The notes: generated by a model from the letters alone, not told the origin. Shown: positions 11,700-23,688, counted from the stretch's first letter. The stretch: DNA of 64,000 nt from Atherinomorus stipes (GCA_023101725.1 JALJCO010001284.1:3350001-3414000); one strand, 5' to 3'. Numbers and translations are program-made.

Positions 11700-12330
11700 T
11701 CTCCCTTCATCCACTAGGGGCTGGTTCCAAAACAGAGCAAATTCACAGAACTTCACAGCAGAAATAAACATGTTTACAGCCTGGTTCAAAAATCATTTTA
11801 GGTTTAATAGGTCAAGTTTACCTTCATGTCCGTGAGGGGGGTGAATTTTTTTCATAACTCATCTGTTTAGATGTTATCTAATCTTGAAATTACACATAAT
11901 TAAGGGCGTGTCCTTTTGATTGACATGCGGCACACCAGAAGCCCAGCCTGCCGACCGGTGGCTCCTAGTTAGCTCCTTGTTTGCTCTCAGTAAGGTCTCA
12001 GTTTGTAGAGTAGCACAACAGTGGTTTTTAGTCAGATAATAGCAAGTCTCAGCGTGTCTTTCCTTTATCCCGCCACTAAGGGGCTAATCTTCGTTAGGTC
12101 CTGTTAGTTTTGAGTTAGCTCGGTTAGCGTTTTGCCCTGAGTCCGTCAGCTGTCATTCGTTTGCCCTGCGGCTCGGAGCGGCTTTGCCTCTGCCCATTTT
12201 AGTATTTTCCAGGACATGGCAAGATGGTGACGGTGGGGCACGCCCAACTGGCTTCACTTTTAGCTCTTTAGAAACCAACGGGTGACGTAGCGCAAGGTTC
12301 GTCCCTCTCTATTAATGGTCTATGGTTGTG
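11700..12330 (+). repeat. dispersed teleost-type repeat, family not named
   Basis: From CACTAGGGGCTGGTTCC to CTATTAATGGTCTATGG the sequence has the segments TTTACAGCCTGGTTCAAAAA, GAGGGGGGTGAATTTTTTTC, TAAGGGCGTGTCC and CCAACGGGTGACGTAGCG. I associate these, in this order, with a common interspersed repeat of fish genomes. No transposase, SINE promoter or target-site duplication was found, so the class is left open. Confidence 0.45.
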
Positions 12331-12427
12331 AATCTGCGTGTGCAGTGGTGTGCACAGGTAGACGCTAGGTGGTGCTAGAGCACCTGCCCTTTGCCCGCTA
12401 GACCTAGCAAGTGCCCTTTCAGGGAGT

Positions 12428-12540
12428 CTGTCCTTCATCAGGGACATATTGTCTGATGAAGGACAGTGGGCTGAAACGCGTTGGATTTTAAGGTCATTAT
12501 GACTATGCCAGAAATAAAGGCATTTTGATTTTTTTTTTTA
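12428..12540 (+). repeat. inverted-repeat hairpin with CTGATGAA...GAAAC motif
   Basis: CTGTCCTTCATCAG (12428-12441) and its exact complement (12453-12466) form a 14-bp stem with an 11-nt loop. Overlapping the right arm is CTGATGA (12453-12459) followed by GAAAC (12473-12477) and GCGTTGG. Related motif pairs lie at about 30.1, 36.3/36.7 and 46.9 kb. The element ends are not defined; an AATAAA occurs about 35 bases downstream. Confidence 0.55.
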
Positions 12541-12569
12541 AGGGAGAGTGCCTTGAAGTTCTTTCTGCT

Positions 12570-12742
12570 TTTCAGAACGAACAAAATCTCACAAAATCTT
12601 GTTGTTCCATTAAGAAATCTCACAAGATATTGTTACTAAAATATCGGTCCGAAAAAAACTAAACCGATTTTTTTCAAATATCACATTTTAATTCCGATAT
12701 TGGCCGATAATATCAGTTGGCCGATAATATCGAACATCCCTA
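12570..12742. mobile_element. right end of a TAGGGATGTCCGATA-type hAT MITE
   Basis: The segment contains AATCTCACAAGAT, then TTGGCCGATAATATC twice, and ends in GAACATCCCTA. This is the complement of the left end of the MITE at 55397 (TAGGGATGTCCGATAATAT). No matching left end is present within the preceding kilobase, so this is a truncated copy. Confidence 0.6.
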
Positions 12743-12749
12743 TTTTTAT

Positions 12750-13300
12750 ATGATTGTAATTAAATTCAGGTGTTAGATGTTACATAATAATTACTCATTT
12801 CTGAACACTGCTGTCACAGGGAGGCAGATGACCACCTTCATAAGATAAACAAGAGCATTTAATGATGTATTGGTAATGTATTTACAGTCATCAGCTCTAA
12901 AAATCCTGCAGAAATACTTACAATTCAATTTCTGTCCTGTTAACCTTGACATTGTCTTTTATAAATTAGTTCTTGACATATTGCTCTGAATTGTATCAAA
13001 TTATTTGGGTTGAGATTTGAACGTGGGCCAGACAGGATGACGGTTTTTGAGGTTCGTTGCTGGTATTTTGTCATACTTCTCTGGTTTTGGCTTTATATCG
13101 TCTGCTTTGTAGACAGATTCTGGGCGTTGCTAAAAATAACGACTGTCTCTGTCTTCTGTCGCAAGCTGCACTGAAGCCAAAAACACTACCTGCAGCATGG
13201 CGGCCTATCAGTCTCTGCAGGTCACCGGCTGCACACGCTGCTGCTGCTGCTGCAGGACGCATCGCCACGGCAACGTCCAAAAGCTGGGCTTTGATTGCAC
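12750..13300. other. unassigned sequence with a small CpG-containing patch
   Basis: No gene is supported. Around 13190-13290 there is a modest cluster of CpG and an ATG in favourable context on each strand, together with a (CTG)5 run. Neither frame has a matching exon structure. The patch is noted but not called as an exon. Confidence 0.3.
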
Positions 13301-13780
13301 TGATGAGGGGGCGAAAAGGAAGGATGGGAAGGAGGAGCAGAGAGGGGAAATGGAGGTGAAAAAAATCAAAAACACTAATGAGGAGAAACAAAGATGGCAG
13401 GAAGTTATTAGAAGGGAGAAGGATGAACAAAAACACTGTACAATTACAGAAATGTGAATGAGAAGACAGGAAAATCAAAGAAAATTGGAGCATTTTGAGG
13501 TGGAGCAAGGATGAGGAGATAAAGGAGGGGGAATAAAATGAGAGGGGGAGAAATAGTGGGATGAATGAGGAGGAGGGAGAGACAGGATGTTGCCTAAAGC
13601 TTTTAAACTGGATGATAAGGACAAGGACGAGGGGAGAAAGATTGGAGGTTAACAAGGAGGATGTGGAGAGAAGATCCCAGATAAAAGGCAAGGGAAAGAG
13701 AAGGGAAGAGGAATGCACTGCATCGGGAAAGAAAAGAAGTGTGGAGGAATGTGCTCAGTGGGAGGTTTGAAGAGCAATGA
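13300..13780 (+). repeat. long purine-biased tract
   Basis: Nearly 500 bases of strongly A/G-biased plus strand (GAGG, GGAGA, AAGAAG words) with few pyrimidines. The 215-codon minus-strand frame and three plus-strand frames here arise from the scarcity of stop codons in such sequence. They encode only Ser/Phe/Leu-rich or Glu/Lys/Arg-rich strings. Confidence 0.7.
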
Positions 13781-13971
13781 ACCAAAAAGTCAAGATGACA
13801 ATGGATGAGCGGACATCAGGAAGAGGAAAAGGAATGTTTAGATGACGAGGATAGGGAAATTAGGAAAATGTGTGCTGTGTGGCCTGAGATGTTTCTGCCG
13901 TCTCTGTCCAGCCTCACCATCATGAACACATGCAACGGTTTCATGACAACCATCTCCTCTCAAAGAGTTAA

Positions 13972-14470
13972 AGGTGCATTGTGTAAGAATTAGTAAAGAA
14001 GGGTATAGCACTGACTTTATATGCCAAGCGCTTATTGTGAATGTACGGTGGCCATCAGTGGCCAAATTCTCCCAGACATGAAAAGGTTTTCATCTGTGAG
14101 TGGATCCAGTGTTCTCAGGTGTAACTATATCTGTACTACAGGTAACTACTTTTAATGCCTTTTAGGGCATTACTAATCCCAGTGCTCTAACTCCCATTAA
14201 ACAATGCTGGAGTGGTTTTAAAGTTCAGAGGGTTCTTACTTCACACACATTGTTTTGTCCATTTAGGGACACCGTAGTAAAAGTGGTGGCACAAATATGG
14301 CAGCCTCCATGCCTGTGGACCCCCAGCAAGTTGATATAAATGGCTCATTTTAAGTAATAAACATAAAAGAGCTATTGTAATGAAGCAATTACACATTAAT
14401 AGAAACACAGTTTTGAATTACATATTAATTTTTTTGCCATTGACCTTTGGTGTTGTTGCACACTGCACCT
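13972..14470. mobile_element. TTAA-flanked MITE
   Basis: The left end is TTAA (13968-13971) then AGGTGCATTGTGTAA. The right end is TTGCACACTGCACCT then TTAA (14471-14474). The termini are inverted repeats with a TTAA duplication, again the piggyBac/Kolobok pattern. At 499 bp it has no coding capacity. Confidence 0.78.
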
Positions 14471-14474
14471 TTAA

Positions 14475-14945
14475 AGACTGGTCATGAATATGTTGGTAGC
14501 TTCATGTTTCCTGTTGTGCAGCATCTTTTCTGCTTTTAACAATAGTCTGCAAACATCTGGAAGTGAGAAAACCAGCTGGTTATCTTCAGCTGGTGAAATA
14601 CGGGAACCATAAGAAGACCAGCTGAACTGTCTTTGTAAGAGATGAGGAAGAATTTCTGGATGCTGTTCACATAAGACCTCTATGCATGATTCAGCCTGCA
14701 TCTGTAGGTTTCAGGATGAACAATGAGCAAAGACAGATTTCTGAAAGTCTTCCAGAGTCCGTGGAGAGATTTCCAGTAGAGTCTTGTGTCTGCTTTTAAT
14801 GTAGAAGATCACCAGCATCCAGCCTTGTCCCATACACACAGAGATTCCTTCTGATTCTCTAAATCTTTCAGTGATTTACATTGTAGATGGTGTGATCTTC
14901 TTAGCTTTACACTGAAGAACATTTTTCTGAAACTGTTTAATGATT
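14475..14945. other. unassigned sequence between two MITEs
   Basis: No gene or repeat is recognised; the 76-codon minus-strand frame has no support. Confidence 0.3.
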
Positions 14946-14949
14946 TCAA

Positions 14950-15420
14950 AGAGCCACAATGTAACTTTTATTCCTTACAAATATGCGTTTCTGACCCATT
15001 TTGATGACATACCACAATTCATTATGTGCATTTTTGAGCCCTCATTGCCCAGCAGCATCCTGAGGCTCAGAAACTGCACTATGTAACTTTTGTGTCTGGG
15101 ATGCGGCTGTGACGTTGCAGTAGACTATTTGTTGCGAACTGCGCCATGTGCTAGCAAACGGATATGAACCTGATATGAACACAGCGGGTGTTTTGAATGC
15201 ACACCATATCAGATTTGGCAAAGAAACGCAAGGAAATATAACCAGAGAGAGAGAGGAAAAGAAAGAGAGGAAGTGACAGAACCACAGTCAAGATAGGACT
15301 GTCTTTTACTGGCTGGAGTGAGCTCACAGTACAGGTATGGTAGGATGCAAGATGGATGCTAGTTTAGCCATTGATAGGGGGCGTCACTGAGAAAACAGCT
15401 AAAAGTTCCATTGTGGGTCT
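14950..15420. mobile_element. TTAA-type MITE, most complete copy of its family
   Basis: The left end AGAGCCACAATGTAACTTTT pairs with the right end, whose complement is AGACCCACAATGGAACTTTT. The flank is TCAA (14946-14949) on the left and TTAA (15421-15424) on the right, read as a TTAA duplication with one change. Partial copies lie at 7022-7145, 11095-11415 and 29330-29495. An internal GA-rich stretch sits near 15240-15275. Confidence 0.68.
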
Positions 15421-15424
15421 TTAA

Positions 15425-17150
15425 GAAACATATCTATCAAATACCTAAACCTCTGCCCGCCTACGTCTGAGAAACTCTGCTTCTCTAACATGCTCTGTTG
15501 ATATTTGTCATTTGACTTGTTGATAATTAAGCTTTTTAGTTCATCATGTCCTTCCAGCGATTTCTTTATCATTCAACCGTCCCAACTTTTCTGCCATCAA
15601 ATTCAAGAAAGGCTGATATTTATCATTGAAAGATGAAAAAATGTCACACTCTTCCACATGTTCTTTGAATGAAAAATGTGTTTATGAGTTTTGACAATCA
15701 TGGGAAACTTTTTCATATGGTGGATGGGTGATGCAGTTTGGAGGCCCTGAGCTGGTATTGTCACGTGTTTTGGGTGATCTGATATTTGTGGAAATTAAAA
15801 GATGCTGTTCAGAGAAGATAAATGAACTGGGACTTAAAATAAAATGCTCGTCCTCTGTGTGTTTCTGCAGACCAGACCTTATAAGGGAGCAACTCCAACA
15901 CAATCAAAGCTTTACTGTGAGGAAATACCAGTAATACTGTCCTGCTCACACTGGTTGTCATGGTTTCAGTCGGTGCATAGAGCATCTTACTGAATTTTGC
16001 TTTTGGCTTGGGCCAAAATCAAATTACCAAGACATTCAGGATACAGAGCTATAATTTCAGGGTGTGAAAGTGAGCGATCATCCTACCTACCCTCCCTCAC
16101 ACAACGGGACATACATCTGAATTAGACGAGTAAACTGTCACAAATGGTTTATTTTCCTCAACACTGCTCACAAATGGACAGCTCTAAGTGTATCTGTTCA
16201 CACCTGAGATTAAAATACATCCCACGTATGTCCTAAATATGATCTGATGTGATGAGATATGCAGATAAACACAAAGCCTGCATCACACAGCCAGCTGAGC
16301 AGGAGGAAATCAGTAGGTTTCTGTAAAATCACAGAAAAACTCCCCTGACAGAGAACAGTTGTGTTTTTTTTCTTAACTCGTGCTTTCCTCTTCAGTTTCT
16401 GTGCAAACCCTCATAAAAGGCAGTGCTTTTTATTTTTTTTCTTTTCTTACTTATCTCCACCTCACACTACATTCATAAGCAGAGCAGGTTGAAACAATGG
16501 AGAGGTGTGAGAACATAAAAATCAGCAAGAAGCAGCAATGCGACTGCAATAAAGATTTAACCGTGCACATAAGAAAATGATCTGCCCGATGTTTGTGTGG
16601 TAACAGCTGCAAATCGTGACCAAATTTGAGGAGGATGTTTTATTTACTGATTTATTCTAGCAGTTATACAGTCTGACCAGTCCATGCACTTGATCAGTAT
16701 CAGTGGACCTCGATAGAACCAGAAATTTTGCTGCTCTGCAACATTCAGGTGTATCAACACAATGCCAAGGAGGAAAGACATCAGCAATAATCCTTGGGTA
16801 CGTTCACAGCAGCACTTGTGATTCGAATCCTTGTTCACTTGTTCGAAAAATGCAATTTGTTTGGGGAAGAGAGAATAAACAACCAAACTCTGATAAAAGA
16901 AGCAAAATCTGATCTATAAATGTAGGTCTTGGGCCACTTCAAGTTGACCAAATGCAGGACGTGCACTCCAATGAAAAGGGCGTTGTGGATAAACATTGCA
17001 TCCGACTTTGACATCACAATAGTGAGACAGATGTCTTATTTTCTGCACCAGAGGAGACGGGACATCGTCAAAGTGAATCTAAACAATGAATGGAACAATG
17101 TTATATTGGCTCTGATTGTACATCAACTTCGAAACAGATACAGTGCATAT
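15425..17150. other. unassigned sequence
   Basis: No gene or element could be supported. Frames of 68-80 codons overlap on opposite strands. The 130-codon frame at 16929-17321 runs into the MITE that begins at 17162 and is not a gene. Confidence 0.3.
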
Positions 17151-17161
17151 ATGCTAACAAG

Positions 17162-17433
17162 TAGGGCTGGGAAAAAATATAGATACACTGAAATATCACA
17201 ATATTTTCATCTGCTGATATCATATGGATATTTAAAAATGCGGTATCGATCTATTTTACTGATGGAAACTCGTGAAATGGGTTTTCGTGAAATCTCGCAA
17301 GATTTCGTAAGAGAACGATGAAATCTCGCGAGATTTCATTGGCAACCTAGATCAGTATTTTAAATATCAATATGAAATCTGCATATGAAAATATCGCAAT
17401 ATTTCAGTGTATCGATACTTTTTCCCAGCCCTA
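17162..17433. mobile_element. hAT-type fold-back MITE with perfect 8-bp duplication
   Basis: The element is bounded by TAGGGCTGGGAAAAA and its complement TTTTTCCCAGCCCTA. It is flanked on both sides by CTAACAAG (17154-17161 and 17434-17441). An 8-bp duplication is the hAT hallmark. The inverted arms extend inward for about 90 bases (ATACACTGAAATAT, CAATATTTTCAT). The centre contains repeated AAATCTCGCAAGATTT-like words, including a perfect TCTCGCGAGA palindrome at 17324-17333. A second family member is at 28051-28368. Confidence 0.9.
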
Positions 17434-17754
17434 CTAACAAGTGTAGCATCCATGTTTACCTCCATAAACACAGCATCCTGTGTGTGACATCACATCTTCC
17501 TCTGTGCATTGCGGGTTACTTTAGAGCCGTGTAAAGATCATACTAAAGTCTGATGGAGGTCGCACGTAAGTGATTGTATGAACGACCACGCAGACCCACT
17601 GGATCTTGGTAAAAGATTGTTCTAAACAGTAAGACCCGCTGTTTGAACGTAGCCTCAGACTCTCCAGGCATCAGTTAGCATGTTAAACTTGTTAAAAAGA
17701 CTAAACACATACAGTATGGCTTGCTTAAAGGGTTGCAGGAAAATGCCTTTATGT

Positions 17755-18130
17755 TCCAAACAAACAAAACATGGTATCTGCATCTGAACAGACTACAAAA
17801 CTTCTAGGACAATGTTGGGCAGACCTGAGCAAAGTGCACATGCACAAAAACTCGAATGGTATATTAGAAAAACTCCTCATAGCACCTGTCAGCACGGTGG
17901 TGGAGGGATGATGATCTGGTCCCTGGATGTCTGGCAGTCATTGAGAGGACCATGAACTCCTCTGGATACCAAAGTATTCTAGAGTCAGATGTGAGGCTGT
18001 GTGAGGCAGCTGAAGCTTGGCTGGGACTGTCTCAGGCAGCAGGACGATGCAAACAGAGCTGTGCAGAAACCAGTGCTGCAAACCTCAATGAACTGAAGCA
18101 ACCTTGTAGAAAAGAGTGGGTGAAAATGTG
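17755..18130 (+). pseudogene. Tc1-like transposase fragment (third family)
   Basis: GTCAGCACGGTGGTGGAGGG (about 17888-17907) gives the Gly-rich HGGGG-type segment of Tc1 transposases. It is followed by degenerate TPLDTKVF-like residues, and then by NLNELKQPCRKEWVKM (18081-18128), the family's C-terminal NL-ELK-C-EEW block. Between these the sequence jumps over the segment that holds the last two catalytic residues. Multiple frameshifts and stops are present. It encodes no product. Confidence 0.65.
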
Positions 18131-18134
18131 GGGG

Positions 18135-20350
18135 AGATAACACGCTGCCTTGCACCAATTCCCATTGGTTGTGCGCTAAACAGATGTTGGCTGTCAGGAA
18201 AGCAGTCCAAGACATGAAATATTTCACCTGAAACCTGATTCAGTCATTTTCTGCCACAAACTCACCGGACTGCAGTTTTCTACTTGGGCGGCTTTTATGC
18301 AAAAACCTCTACAGGGAATTTCCGGTTAAATTAAACAGACACAGACACACATCGACCTCGCCTTCACTTTCACACCGTTGAAAACTTACACTTCATCACA
18401 TGCATTAAAACGTAATGTGCATGACTCTCAGATCTATTTCGGAGCTGAGAAGTCTGTTGCTGTTCAGGTGAGAAAGTGAAGCTGTCTAAGCAGTCGCATA
18501 CATATATATAGATGCAGACTCATCACATGGGCAATTATCCTCCGTCCTGTTCTGGAAACATGGCGCTCAGTAAAATACTCCCATCATCAGAGCACACTTT
18601 GCTGTTTTGGTGAAACTAAATCTCCAGCGTGATGTCATGTCCAACCTTTCAGATTTCCTGTTAATATTTCATCTTATTGGTCAAAGTTAGTAAATCAGAG
18701 TTGATATATACAGTAGTTGTTATTTCCACAGCAGTCCCAACATGAATGTACCACCGATCTCAGGGGAAACCAGCCTGATTTAATGATGCTGTTTGGTTTA
18801 GCCTGTTTTCATTTCTTCTTTGCTTGACTTTGTTATAGTCTGCAGGTTTTAAGCTTTTCCTTTCAGTAAGTTCACTTTTTCTCTGAGACTTCCAGCTTAC
18901 TTTGTTAGTTTGCTTTGGTTCTTCTTAGATGTTTGCTTCGTCATGTTTTGTTTTATTTCTACAGAATGAGGTTTGTGTTAATGATCAGGATAATCTTAAG
19001 TTCTATTAATCTTTATTCAATGTATTTGAAGTTTGTTGTTATGGTTTTGTTAACATTAAGGTTGAGCTTGTGTGTGACCAACATTCTCTTTGATGGCTGA
19101 GAAGCTTCTTGCAGTTGCGTTGTTTTTGGCTGTTCCAGTAACTGAAACTGTGAAACTAATTGAGGTTACTTTAGGGTTCCATCTCAAATCCTAAAAAAGG
19201 AAAAAATGATAGAATGCTGTAATGCATTGATTAAATTAGCTTAAAAAAAATATGTTAATGACCCATTTATAGTCTACATCATCAACACCAAATAATCAAT
19301 GACCCTTATTAGCCACAAGACTGTAAGAAATCAAACAACCTCCATCTAAAGATGAGAGTTTGAGTATGAATTAAAACTAAATTATTTCTCTGAATTTCTA
19401 TGTTAGAAATCCAAAACTAACTGGAGGTTTGGCTGCAGTCGTGGTTTTAAATTTCAATCTTCCAAACAACAACAATCGTTTATCTCTCACTTGCTTTTGG
19501 ACTTGACCTACTTTTCCATTTTTGGGCTTTGGGAATTTTTTCCTTTCTGTGTTTTGAAGGTTTGGCCAACTGATCCTGGTACAGTTCCTGCAGTTACACC
19601 AAACTAGAAAGTAGGCCATGTGATTATTACCTGTGGTACGGTGATTAAACCCATTTGACCAGGATGATGGGGAAGAAGAATGATGCCATTTTTCTGATTT
19701 TGTCGTAGACAGCCATAACTGCACTATTCTGTGCCCAATCGAATGTAACTAACACACAGAGCAACCTGCGCTCTCACCAACACCTGTTAGTTAGTCAAAC
19801 AAAGTGAGGAGGAGTAGAAAACATTTGGGCTGCAGAGAGTATGTGCAGCGCTCTGGATCTCTTAAAACAGCTTCCAGGTGGTGTAGCAGCCCTGGGCGGG
19901 CACGTTGGATGTCCTATACTCTCCCATAACAGCAGCTATGCACAGATGAAGTCTTTGTGTTCAGATTTGGGTTGTTTCCATGTGCTTTGGCTTGATGCAA
20001 CTGATGATTTCAGAGCTGACTCATCTGAGTTTGTGTTCACATGAGGAAATATTAGTACAGTAGCTTGTTAAACACATGAGAATACCAGCTTTGCAACTGA
20101 TGGCTTCGTTTTGTTGCACATTGACTTTGTGGCTCTCATGCTGAATGACTTCTGATTTGTGTATGAAAACAGCTGTTTTCCCATGACCAACATCTGCAAA
20201 AAGCTCTTACGCAGGCAGCTGCCACAGTTTCATCACTGCTTTGACTTTTCAGTCGGAGAAACATCAGTGATCATGATGATGCTGCGAACAAGTCTCATAA
20301 GTGCACCTGAAACACACACTAAGTAGTTTGCTTTCTTTGTATTTACAGCA
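18135..20350. other. unassigned sequence
   Basis: About 2.2 kb with no recognised gene or repeat. A short (AT)n patch is near 18500, and T/G-rich wording at about 18780-18960 resembles the minisatellite farther downstream. Confidence 0.3.
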
Positions 20351-20359
20351 ATATCTCTT

Positions 20360-20592
20360 CAATAATAATAATAATCCCCAAGTGGTAATTTCAGCTCTGC
20401 TTTTGACTCATTTATAAATGTACCAGAGAGCAGTGGGCTGCCATGTTTCAGTGCCTGGGGAGCAGTTGGGCGGGGTTAAGGGCCTTTCCTCAGGGGCCCA
20501 TCGTGGTTCACCTCTGCTGGACTCAATCCAGGGTTCTCCAGACCCAAGCCCACCCCTGCATCTACCAGGCTACCACTGCCCCCAAACTTTGT
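20360..20592 (-). repeat. dispersed repeat fragment with (AAT)n tail
   Basis: An (AAT)n run at 20361-20376 leads into CCCCAAGTGG. Farther on comes a GC-rich segment (GGGTTAAGGGCC, GGGCCCA, CTGGACTCAATCCAGGG) that I associate with a common teleost interspersed repeat read in antisense. No B box or target duplication could be confirmed. Confidence 0.35.
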
Positions 20593-20894
20593 AAATCTTG
20601 CACTAATTTGCAGGCATAGTTTTATAAATACTGTAAACTATAAATCCAGACCACTTCAGTCCTCCAGCTGGACAGTAAAACCTGTTTTTCTGTCCTCCCT
20701 CTGTCACCCTCTAACGCTGTGGTGCAGTTAGACAACAGATGCCTGCTGAGACAACGAGCCTTTCAACAAGTTAAACATCCAGCTGACCGTCCTCTGAGGA
20801 AGGACCAGAGCAGACTGTGGATGTTGTGTTTTTTCTTTCATTTTTCTGGATATTTTACATGTTAGCAGCAACTTCCAGCCTCTGCAGGCTTGAT

Positions 20895-21275
20895 TTGTGT
20901 CACTTCGTGGTCATTTTGTGCTTCATTTAGGTTGTTGAGTTCTGTTGTTTTGCCTTGTAGCATTTTAGCTTATGTTGTGCCTGTTTTTGGCTTCTTTTAA
21001 GTCATTTTCTGCCTCTTTTGTTGCGTCTCTGAATTCTGTTTTGTCTTGAGTTTGTGTCTATTTGATCTTTTTTAAAATTTGGGTTATTTAGTCCTTTTAT
21101 TGACTTTTTGTCTGTCTGTTGGGTCATCATGCAGTGATTTGTTCCACTTGCTGGTTTTCTTTTCTTTGTAGTTATTTTGTTGATTCTAGGGCTCTGGCAT
21201 TTTGGTTAAGTCCTGTTCTCGTCTCTTGGGTCTCTGAAGTTATGTTGTCTTTTTGTAACTCTTCACTTATTTAAT
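20895..21275 (+). repeat. degenerate T/G-rich minisatellite
   Basis: The sequence is built from loosely repeated words of roughly 25-30 bases of the form GTCATTTTGTGCTTC, TTTTGCCTTGTAGCATTTT, GTCATTTTCTGCCTCTTTTG and TTTTGTCTTGAGTTTGTGTC. The period is irregular and the units are diverged. No gene overlaps it. Confidence 0.5.
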
Positions 21276-21279
21276 TCAA

Positions 21280-22430
21280 CCTGTGAATAGGGTTGTTTGT
21301 CCTCCTCACACGAAATATTAAATCAATTCAAACAGAAATGTAGCCGCAGGGGGCCATGTGATGATTTGGGAGCCTGAGTCCTTCAGGGCCATTTAGTTGA
21401 TAATAACATCCAATCTGTGTGCTTACAAAGATCAATAATCAGGATGATTGTTTGGATAGAAGCTTAAACTGATCCTTAAGCCTCAGAGCTGCACGGAGGC
21501 AGTGCGGCTTGGTGTTTCTGCAGACCGCAGCCATGTTGTCCTGCAACAACTCCGGCCGCCTCAGTTCATCTTTACCTGCAGTTGGAGGGTTGGCGGGTGT
21601 TAATTTCCAGCCCTGGAAGGCTGACTGTTGCCATCCTGCTCAGCCAATTATTTTCTCAACGCATCTTAACACACAAACATAGTCATGCAGGCGCACACAC
21701 GGCTCTCTGCACCTTCTGGTTGCTATGCTCTTCTGGGGGTGTTTGAAGCCCACGAAATGCTGCAGAGCACAAAACACTGATTAATCTTTCACAAATACAC
21801 ACTCGCGTTACACGCCACAGTTGGAGCATTGCAGACTGTTTATATGAGCCTGTTTCCCCCCCTGCTGCAGTAAAGCTGGTCGGTGTGTATGTAGGATCTG
21901 AGCTGTACAGACATTATAAGCCCTGATCATCCACCCACAGCCCTCAACAAACACTCACACAGATACTGTATAGAGAAGGGTAGTTTGCATTTTGCTGCAT
22001 CATACTTCAGTCTGTCTGAGGAAGCAGAGGGAAGAAGTCAGCACTCAACCTGCTCAGAATGCAAGCAGATAATAATGACTTCAGGCTTTCTTTGTTGCGA
22101 TTTTGTTTTTCTTTTATTGGCAAGAAGAATCTCAGCGAGCAGTAAAGTGTAACATTTTTCTCCACGTACAACTCAACTGAAACTTTTTATCGTTTAGCAG
22201 GAAATGAAGCAAAGAACCAAATTAAATCATTAACAAGCTGAATTTTTAGCATCACACACTGAAGTCCAGAAACTTTCCATGGTCAACATGTTGTCAATAG
22301 AATGAGAAACATAATGGCCTTTTTTCTCACTGGGGTGTAAAGATGAGCTGCCGGACATCAGTCTTATCACGCAGGTACAACTACTGTTCATATCTTAGTG
22401 GTAATGGTACACAGGCAACATTACAGCCAT
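21280..22430. other. unassigned, apparently non-repetitive sequence
   Basis: No element ends, tRNA-like boxes or open frames were found. Composition is more balanced than in the neighbouring minisatellite, making this one of the few stretches with no repeat signature. Whether it is conserved cannot be judged from one sequence. Confidence 0.3.
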
Positions 22431-22439
22431 TAACCTTTA

Positions 22440-22740
22440 TTAAATGAGACAATAAAAATTTAAAAAAAGAAAAAAAGAGGGAAAGTAATAAAAAAAAAAA
22501 AAAATTACCACAAAAATTATAAACCAAAAATTCCCCAAAAAAAAATAAAAAGGGTTATCCAGATGACAGTTTTAGGCTACAATATAGAATCCTAAAGAGC
22601 CAGGATTTGCAGACAAATTTTAAAAACCAAATTAATAAAAATGGAAAAGAAATAGAGGGGGGGAGAAAAGGGATTATCAGGTGAAAATCCTCAAGAGATG
22701 AAAGCAAAATAAACAAAACCACAAAAAAAGGTTTTCAAAC
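22440..22740. repeat. A-rich low-complexity stretch
   Basis: Many separate A runs of 5-15 bases and a G run (GAGGGGGGGAG) interrupt otherwise ordinary sequence. No gene is present. The clustering of homopolymers may reflect base-call or consensus error as much as biology. Confidence 0.5.
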
Positions 22741-23279
22741 TGATGAACTGACTCACCATGGCTGTTCGCAAAATCACCTACTACATAGAATCCTAGCTAG
22801 CAGCAAAGAGTACGAACATTGCACTGTGCTAGCACTTTAAAGCTTTTCATGCCGTAGCACGCTACAACATTTTTTGCCTTTTTCTGGTTTTGAAAAATGT
22901 AAGTAAACGACAGCATCGCTGAATGAGCCAAGTTTGTTACAGTATCACAAAGTCTGAAGCCTGTTCACTCTGTGAGAACAAGGAAAAATGTTTTGGTCTG
23001 GTCAACTCAGACTCGTATTACAGTACTGCAATTCCACCTGGTACAAAAGTCTACTAGTAGCGGACAGATCAAAACTACAACAACTACAACTAAATATATA
23101 CTCCAAGATTATCGGACAACCTCTGCATCAAATTCCTATCAGAAAAATATGAGGAGTTTATTTGCAAAAGCAGTTAACTCCATTTTTTCTAAATGGTGTG
23201 CTTCTGTTTTTGCAAATGAGCTCTTCATATGCTGAGACCGGCCAAAAATATGACTTCCAACCCAAACCACGTCTTACAG

Positions 23280-23595
23280 ACAGAGCACGAGCTCCTACCA
23301 TCCAGAAGACGATACCCGGTTCCAAGGTTCAATAAAGTTAAAATTAAAAATTCTTTTATCCATCAGTCAGTCTTACAACTGAACTTAGAACTTTGAGGAA
23401 CACGGAAGATGTGTAGTCCATCTTGTGTCCTGGTGAGCTTTCAGAAGGGAAGCAGTGATGGTGAAAGGAGATTCATGTGTGTACTGTCTGGCTGTTATGT
23501 GCTAAACTGTATTGTTTACTGTCCTTTGTTTGTTCATTGTCCAGTGTAAGCATCTGGCTGAAGTGGTGGAAAACAAATTTCTGACGATAAAAGGG
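23280..23595 (+). repeat. possible non-LTR retrotransposon 3' end
   Basis: A short frame with Arg/Thr-rich residues (EHELLPSRRRYP region) is followed by TTCAATAAAG. About 260 bases later comes GACGATAAAAGGGTATC, directly abutting the (TATCG)n array. Teleost LINE copies often end in such AATAAA-like termini that seed short tandem tails. No catalytic motif of a reverse transcriptase is visible, so this remains tentative. Confidence 0.3.
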
Positions 23596-23688
23596 TATCA
23601 TATCATATCGTATCGTATCGTATCGTATCGTATCGTATCGTATCGTATCATATCGTATCGTATCGTATCGTATCGTATCGTATCGTAT
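23596..23688 (+). repeat. (TATCG)n pentanucleotide array
   Basis: Eighteen 5-bp units: two TATCA, eight TATCG, one TATCA and seven TATCG, then TATAC. Each main unit carries one CpG. The uniform 5-bp period and absence of spacers exclude a CRISPR array. Confidence 0.97.

Noticed and set aside
11247..11717. 156-codon plus-strand frame
   Set aside because: It begins inside a repeat copy (11095-11415) whose relatives at 14950 and 7022 do not keep the frame.
12453..12477. Calling an active hammerhead ribozyme
   Set aside because: The core is similar, but stem II is poor here, an extra A precedes it, and no stem III/cleavage triplet could be drawn; kept only as a hypothesis.
13197..13457. ATG in good context (MAAYQSLQ) as a first exon
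   Set aside because: The frame runs into the purine tract, with no supporting donor or CpG island of convincing size.
13071..13718. 215-codon minus-strand open frame
   Set aside because: It is the complement of a purine tract; composition (Ser/Phe/Leu/Pro) and lack of domains or splice sites explain it as chance.
23596..23688. Array of regular short repeats as a possible CRISPR
   Set aside because: The unit is 5 bp with no spacers and lies in eukaryotic DNA; the same applies to 44996-45112.
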